NCBI GenBank assembly: GCA_016630955.3
Contig: CM049998.1
Span: 434,001 to 498,000, forward strand
DNA from: Didymella arachidicola
Lineage: Eukaryota; Ascomycota; Dothideomycetes; Pleosporales; Didymellaceae
Direction of reading: 5' to 3'
Length of the DNA: 64,000 nt
This document shows, piece by piece, positions 57,800 to 64,000 of this stretch (its first letter is position 1; every line of letters begins with the position of its first letter). A program made the position numbers and the translations under genes. The notes below the pieces were generated by a model. It ran no database searches, was not told where the DNA came from, and worked only from the letters and a program-made list of their open reading frames with translations.

Positions 57800-59943
57800 A
57801 TGCCCAGGACAGCGCAGGATCGAAGGCGTCCCTCAATCAGTCAACCAAACAGCTCTACCTCAGGGTCAAAAAGGCCCACCAAGTCTATCGCGTAAGCAGC
57901 GCAGCTCTCGAGGATGGTTCCAGCCTGACTTATAAAGCTGCCAGCGATGCCATTCGCGCAAAGTGAAGTGCTCGGGAGGGCAACCATGCTCAAATTGTCG
58001 CGATGCAGATGTCAGTGATGAATGTGTGTATCCTACACGGGACCGCCACGTAAAATTCAGTCAACGGTAAGTGGCCGTAAGAAGGTCCGCGCTAGGCCTG
58101 CTAATCACCAGCGCAGCTATGTGGAAGAGCTCAGGCGGGAGAACGAAAGACTACGCAAAGAGGGTTCAGCCACTATCTCGCATTCTGGCGTGATGCGTCC
58201 GGCGCTGATTGCAGAAGACCAGGAGACAGTTCAGAATCCGCTCGTTGAGGATCGCCCTCAAGGCTGGTTCTTTCCGATGTCGTCTCTCGAGATGCCAATT
58301 CATATCAGCGAGGCTGCCGATGCAGCCTTCGCCACCCGATTCCGTGAGGCACTAACACCTCACAGCGTGCATATACCAAGGACAAGCTATGCGCGAGACG
58401 AGGCACTCATCATGCTATCTGAGTCTCAGTTTAGTTGGCCATCTCTTGCAAGGGCACGTTTTCTTGTCAAGGTGGCCCTGAGTACTGTGTGCCAATACTA
58501 TCATATCGTTCTCAAGTCGTCAGTTTCGGACGCGCTGGAGAAGGCGATCAAGAATGTCAACGACGTGGACCGACTGATGAGGTGCAAGCTCTTGGCCCTC
58601 TTCGCCTTGGGTGAAGTCTACTCCAGCCGTGTTGCAGCTCAGGAAGCTGTCTTCCCCGGTTTGTCGTACTTCGCACAAGCGAGGAGAATGGTCAGCATTC
58701 CCGCAGAACGGCCAACATTGGATGCAGTCGAAATCGCACTCCTTCTTATACTGTATTCCTTCAATCTGAACCGCAGACACATGGCGTACTTACTCGCAAG
58801 CTCGGCCGTCCGACTTGGGATCGTCATGGGTCTCAATCTCAACGTGCCTGATGGCATGTACTCGAACCCGCTTGCTCGAGAACATCGCACGAGGCTATGG
58901 TGGACCGCATATACATTAGACCGTACCTGCTGCTCCAAGCTTGGCCATCCAGCGAGCATAGCTGATGAAGACATCCTAATCGATTATCCAAGTGGGGACC
59001 ACGTGAGCGCTTCAACCGATTTTGAAGATGCCGACTATGTCCGGAAGAGCCTTGAATTAGCTGGATTGTCTCAGCAAACACGCCAGCAGCTATATTCAAG
59101 GCGTAAGCACCATGTAGCTTTTGCTCAAAGAGTCCAGACAACGCTTAAGGATATCACAAAGTGGATGGAGACACTTCCGCTTCAGTTACAACTGGGAAAT
59201 GTCGGAGGGTCTTTGCGGCCAAATAGTATTGTCTATCTGCACTTGCGATTCAATCAGGTTTGTCGCTCGCTGTATACAGTGCGCTGCGCTGACGTATCTA
59301 TTAGTGTTGCATAATCGCGACGCGACCTATCCTGCTCCACGTATTGCGAATACACTCCAAGTCCTGGACTCATCCGACCAACGATCCCAGAAAGAACCTC
59401 CCCGAAAGCGCTTTAACGCTTGCCGAGACTTGTGTTCAGTGCTCTCGACACTCATGTCGACTCTTGAGCGAGGCCTGGATATCTGGGTCGTTTGCGATCT
59501 TCGACTACTTCTATACACAATATCTATTCTCGGCTGCCACGAATTTGGCTCTGTCCAGTCTTCTCGGGTCTGCACAGAGTCAAAGCGACAGCGACAACTT
59601 CAACACTGCTGCAGACATCATTCGCAAACTCAGTCAGATGGGCAATTTTGCGGCAAAAGAATTCCTTGAGCATCTGGATGCAATGGAGGACTGCATGCAA
59701 AAGGCCCGCCAAAACATTCCGAATATGAGTCTTGCACCACAACCAGTCATGAGTGATGCAGCTCTGTTGCCACTCTCTGGCCCCATGATGACCGCGGGCA
59801 TGGCACTTGCCGACCCATCTCTACAAGAATTTCTGGCAGACACCGATCTCGCTATAAGTGGCATTGACAATCCTACTTTCGATCCACTGCAGACACCGTA
59901 CTGGCCGGGCATTTGGGGTTGTAATGAATGGACGAACGGATAA
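57800..59943 (+). CDS. Zn2Cys6 transcription factor with coiled coil and fungal-specific TF domain
   Basis: Four exons (57800-57891, 57938-58066, 58117-59257, 59305-59943) encode 666 aa. The zinc cluster ACQRCHSRKVKCSGGQPC continues SNCRDADVSDEC and begins exactly at the first splice. A basic linker and a dimerising helix follow (RYVEELRRENERLRKE). The fungal TF domain contains SAVRLGIVMGLN and REHRTRLWWTAYTLDRTCC, and RFNQCCIIATRPILLHVL is formed by the last splice. The C-terminus is Pro/Met/Asp-rich (activation-like). Its targets are unknown. It sits tail-to-tail with an MFS transporter, a pairing often seen when a regulator controls a neighbouring transporter. Confidence 0.9.
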
Positions 59944-59970
59944 CATTAAGCATTACTCAACTACATGCAA

Positions 59971-61700
59971 TCACATTGGAAGCTCTTTTGATGATTTGGT
60001 AAGTAATCGATCTTCCGCCCACCCCTGCATCCACTGGCCTCGCTTAGCCGTGATGAGGGTGAGTACTCCAGCAAGCACTGCCAATACTGCGCCTAGATAC
60101 AGTCAGAGCGGATCACGGATATCAGGCGACTGACATTACCTAATGTTCCGGCCGGTCCTGTGCCGACGGCCTCCATCAAGGGGACAGCTGACGCACTCGA
60201 CACGGCGGAGAATGAGTATTGAACCAAGTACCTGCCAGCGATGATCTCGCGACGCTTCCTCAGTATTGCTTCTGCAGCGGTGTTAAGATTCTAATCTTGC
60301 AGATAGGAGGGCGCAGCTTACCAGCGCAGTAGGTATTAAGACTCGCAAACGCAGCCAAGAGTCCGGCAACTGTGCAGAAGCTCGTAACAACGGGTAGGGC
60401 CAGCCCTCCGATAGCGGCCGAGCAGGCGTCGCACTCTAGACCCCAGCCTTGCAAGAGCATGAAAAAGGGTATCACGATAAAAAAAAGCAAACATTCCAGC
60501 GTTCAGACGATCCTGTGGGAGGCGTTCGCCGCGAATCGTAATCCATTTCCGCACTGTCTTGTCCGAGAACCACCCACCGATCACAGTGCCGAGCAGGAAG
60601 CCAGTGGCTGGAGCGATGTAGAAGAGACCGGTCGTAAGGGGGGAGGTTATACCAAATCGCGTGCTCAAAACGTGTCTTGGGGCGGCAAGAAGCGTGTATT
60701 GTGTCCAGCTGAGAAAATCGCAACTGAGGTGCTGCGAGATGAGATCAGATGCAAGTTTCTCAGTGAAAGACGGATAAATTGCCTTACTGTGAAGAACACG
60801 TTTGGATATAGTATCTGCCTGAATGTCGGCAGGGGATTGAATTGCGACATAGCGTCCCAGCCTTTCGAGTTGAGTTCGAGCCCTGGCTTGTCCAGTCTGC
60901 TTGCTGGAACATAGAGCAATGCTAGCACGAGCGAAAGACCGATCATCCCAACCTGCAGCCAGAGAAGGTTACGCCAACTGGTGTATTGAACCATGATACC
61001 AGCGACCAATGGACCTGTGTGTGTCAGCAAGAATTATGGCATGTTATGCTAGCAGTTCAAACACACCTAACGAAGGACCTACGACTGTGCCTGCCAGAAA
61101 GAAACCGTTTGCACGGCCACGTTGTTCGGGAGGAAAGTACTCTGCGATGATGGTCTGACCAGCAACATGGTAAAAGCAGCCTTGGAAGCCAGATAACACG
61201 CGCATGGCGACAAAAACCTCGATGGTTGGTGGTACTGCTGCGCCAATAGTGAAAAGAAGTAGCACAGTAGTACATGCGATATATGCTGATCTTCGACCGA
61301 TGATCTGCGCCAGGTAAGCGTTGTGCTCGCTCTTCATGCCTTGACCACGACTTACACTTGCAATCGGACTCCATATCAGCGCACTTGTTCCCATCGCCAT
61401 CAATAGGCCTGCGGTGGAGAATGTGAGGACCTGACTTGTGGTGTCGAACTCCTCGCTGATCTCCTTGCTAGCAGACAGCAAGGATGTGCTGGAGAAGCAT
61501 GCAGCCAGTGTGCTCCAACTGCATGCGAAGACAATGATACACTTCCTGTAGAACTCTACACTGCCATAGAGTATTGATGCGCGTGTTTCGACTCGATTGA
61601 GTGTATTCACAGGTTGTGATACAGCGGCTTCGGCGGTCATGAGTGCGCCTCTAGGCTCGACGGGTTCGGGAACCGCCTTTTCTGTGTCGATGGAAGACAT
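59971..61700 (-). CDS. MFS transporter (DHA1-like) with a one-base frameshift in a poly-T run
   Basis: Six exons (61700-61356, 61304-61067, 61014-60788, 60731-60322, 60271-60140, 60092-59971) would encode 490 aa. N-terminal half: SVEFYRKCIIVFACSWSTLA, SPIASIIGRRSAYI (after splicing), MRVLSGFQGCFYHVAG. C-terminal half: SCDFLSWTQYTLLAAPRHVL, LLGTVIGGWFSDK, PQDRLNAGMFAF, then in the +1 frame IVIPFFMLLQGWGLECDACS. All exon phases agree only if one of the eight T residues at 60479-60486 is removed. Either this is a real frameshift (a recent pseudogene) or a sequencing or assembly error in a homopolymer. The 51-nt intron 1 has no stop in frame. Confidence 0.82.
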
Positions 61701-64000
61701 ATTGTGAAACTAAAAGTATCATTGGGATTGCCAAGCTTTTCGGAGTTCCGTACAGACGGATTCTTATAGTCTTTAGGCGTAGACGCCGGCGTGCTTTTCT
61801 TCGGCGTTGCGACTACCTACACCGACGGCGTGAGGCAGCATCTTGCCGAACAGTGGATCTCTGCCTACCACAACCGCTCATCCAATCAGTACATGACTCA
61901 TACCCTACCCTGTATGATGATAACTTAAAAGACTTACCAGTATCACGAAAGAGTTCAATTGCCTCGCCAGACAACATCCCCAACCGCAATTCTTAATATT
62001 GATTCGGGAGCACGCGACGTACAAACGCCTGACAAACGGGCCGTACCCGATAAAAAACTGTTCTCGGCCTTCCATGATTCAGTCATCTGAGATATGCGAC
62101 CCAAGATCTTCTGAGCACCCCAGGGCCTGTCGTTCTACTAGAGAATCGACGAGAAGCCACCCAAAAGATTCAACGTCCGGAGAACCATAACGGCCTGCGT
62201 GGGTCTCAATTCGTTACGAGGCTGCATTTCGTGCTCAGATATGTACGACAGTGGATCATGTTTGAATGCTTGCATACATCGGATCCTTCTCAACCCGTCT
62301 TTGAGTGTAAACAGCTCATTACTGCTAGACCCTTCTGCTTCGCACTTACCCAAGCGGGGCTTATCCTTATCAGAAAAGCTTCCCAAGCTGCCACGTCATT
62401 TCCAAAGCATAACGCTTGTCCACTCAAAAGCAATAGGCAAATGATCGCGAGTGAACGGCTATGAGGATTTAGACCCCTATCGACATGATCCGCTTTGAGG
62501 TCAGCGAGTTCACGAATATCATATCTTCCCACGATTGTGTTGTTTCAAATTTCGGGAAACGAAAACATGGCAGCGGCTAACCCATGACTGCCGCCTACCC
62601 TCTGCTTTCGAAAGCATGGTCGCCCGTTGATGTGACTGGCTCTCAAAAGCCTTCCCACCACACCCGGATCGGGGAACGAAAGAGTATAAAGCCTCTTACG
62701 ACGATCTTGTTTGCTCCACCATCAATACCTGCTTTCGAAAGATGGAAACTGTACACAAGAGATTAAATGAGTAGCGCATCCTCTGTCCCCAAATCCAATA
62801 TCCCGTCATCCAATTTGACCCATTCTGCGTTTCGAACGACGTAATCTGTGGTCATGGCAAGCTTGCCAGAATAGATCCTCCACCACAAAAGACCGGATTA
62901 GCATTGACAAATGCTCTATTGCAATATTCTTCAAAGGCGCTCCAGGAATGGGCATTTCGTATGCTCCGAAGTCCGAATGCACTTTCCAGATTACTGATGT
63001 CAATTCTCCTATAAGACCGTCAAGGCTACAATATGTGCTCCACAGTCCTCACATCCTTCCTTCATCATCTCTAAGGACCCCGATATACTCGAAAAAGCTT
63101 CAGGAGGCTCTCATGATCTCTGCCCTCTCGAATGGGAAATATCACATCCACATGTCTGTCTGCGTACAAAAGCTACGGTCTCTCTGCTAGAACGAAAGGC
63201 ATTGCATGGTGACCCATAGTATATGATTCGAAGACCGCTACGTTGATCATATATGTAGCGTTCCTGCGCACCAACGCTGCCAATAATGTGCCCATCCAGA
63301 TCAGAACGATCTCAAGGTTGTCATATGCTTGGCGCGAGGTCCGAAAACGTACAACTTTGGTGACCATGCTGTTCTCTTCCTTCCTATTAAGCATTCATGC
63401 ACGCTCGAAATCAAGATCGAAATCAGCATTGTTCAAATCCATGTCTGCTACCTCTCTGTTCCAGAATACCCCAAGTGCCTTTCCAATGTCTTTCTCTGCT
63501 TCAAAGGTCAGGTCACGCAACGAATCGTGACTTCCTCTGCGTGGAAAACCTCGCCAGCCCAAAGCATTTCGACAACGATCATGAGCACAACATACAAAAC
63601 GTCCGAAAGGCTTGGACTTTTCTGACACGCCCCTTCTGTTTTGTCGCGTATTCTATCCAAAACAAATCAACAGATACCAACATGTACTTGTCCACTGTGC
63701 GCCACCAACCTCACCCGTGCATTCTGACAGAACGATCGCAGATCTCTATGCGCTGCTCAGGCACTGTGTCCAGGTCCGCTGCCTTGCCACATTTTGTACA
63801 CTCTTGTCTTCAGGAAGGCGAACTGCTTGGATTATGTATGTGTGCGCGTGGAAAGGCTCGTTGTCTACTACTAGAAGGGTTCGAAAACCGGTGTGTTGCT
63901 ATGATTGAGTGATGCAGTTAGCTTCTTCGCATGTGGCGTCTTGGTGCCGTGCGCTTCTCGCATAAGGTCTCCGGCTTGCGTCCAAGAGCGATGAGAAGTT
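61701..64000. other. Right end of the window, no gene assigned
   Basis: Holds the MFS promoter near 61.7 kb, then short open frames only. The minus strand has several that follow each other: 62386-62138, 63003-62806, 63394-63173 and 63628-63395 (the last with EAEKDIGKALGVFWNREVAD). They could be exons of a gene I cannot assemble, or one entering from the right. A plus-strand frame of 171 codons (63397-63912) overlaps them. No family recognised on either strand. Confidence 0.35.

Noticed and set aside
63397..63912. 171-codon plus-strand open frame at the right end
   Set aside because: Overlaps open minus-strand stretches and has no recognisable family; left unassigned.
1..64000. tRNA genes, rRNA and CRISPR arrays
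   Set aside because: A by-eye search for tRNA B-box-like sequences gave no candidate with a matching cloverleaf; no regularly spaced repeats seen. A tRNAscan run would be decisive.

Overview
The window is nuclear DNA of a filamentous ascomycete (Pezizomycotina; a Dothideomycete is my best guess). The evidence is many 46-80 nt introns with GTANGT-type donors and CTAAC/CTGAC branch points, an ortholog of the xylanase regulator XlnR, a HET-domain protein, a fused gephyrin-type Moco enzyme and Fot1/pogo-type DNA transposons. I assigned gene models by joining open frames at splice sites that keep both frame and family motifs. I summed exon lengths for nearly all of the multi-exon models, and each total is a multiple of three. 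The exceptions are an MFS gene that carries one extra T and the HET gene, whose frame change I could not resolve.

Layout. 0.1-19.4 kb is a dense housekeeping block: a SNF2/RING helicase, a vacuolar Ca2+/H+ exchanger, a Pmp3-family peptide, mitochondrial 3-hydroxyisobutyrate dehydrogenase, the RNA polymerase III subunit Rpc37 divergent from DDB1, a TMEM42-like transporter, and TFIIA-gamma divergent from V-ATPase Vma16. A two-domain Moco enzyme follows at 19.8-22.0 kb, then about 3.4 kb in which I find no gene. A signal-peptide/Cys-rich/single-TM protein lies at 25.5-26.4 kb.

26.4-30.6 kb is a cluster of DNA transposons. Element A is complete, with 69-bp perfect terminal inverted repeats (TIRs), a TA duplication and an intact transposase. 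Element B is a related copy in the same orientation whose transposase has one stop codon. A roughly 155-bp inverted-repeat element resembles a MITE. An MFS transporter and a HET protein follow (31.1-34.5 kb).

35.1-46.9 kb is housekeeping again: a Gea/GBF1 Arf-GEF, the Anp1 mannan polymerase subunit, exosome Mtr3 and an unknown protein. 48.1-61.7 kb holds an aldehyde dehydrogenase, XlnR, a second Zn2Cys6 regulator, and a second MFS transporter placed tail-to-tail 27 bp from that regulator. The last 2.3 kb has only short open frames that I cannot assign.

The most notable observations are an 18-nt microexon inside the XlnR zinc cluster, a GC-AG intron in the Pmp3-family gene, a histidine-rich linker in the Moco enzyme, the young transposon pair, and a single-base frameshift in an otherwise complete MFS gene. 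I saw nothing that clearly amounts to an undescribed multi-gene system.
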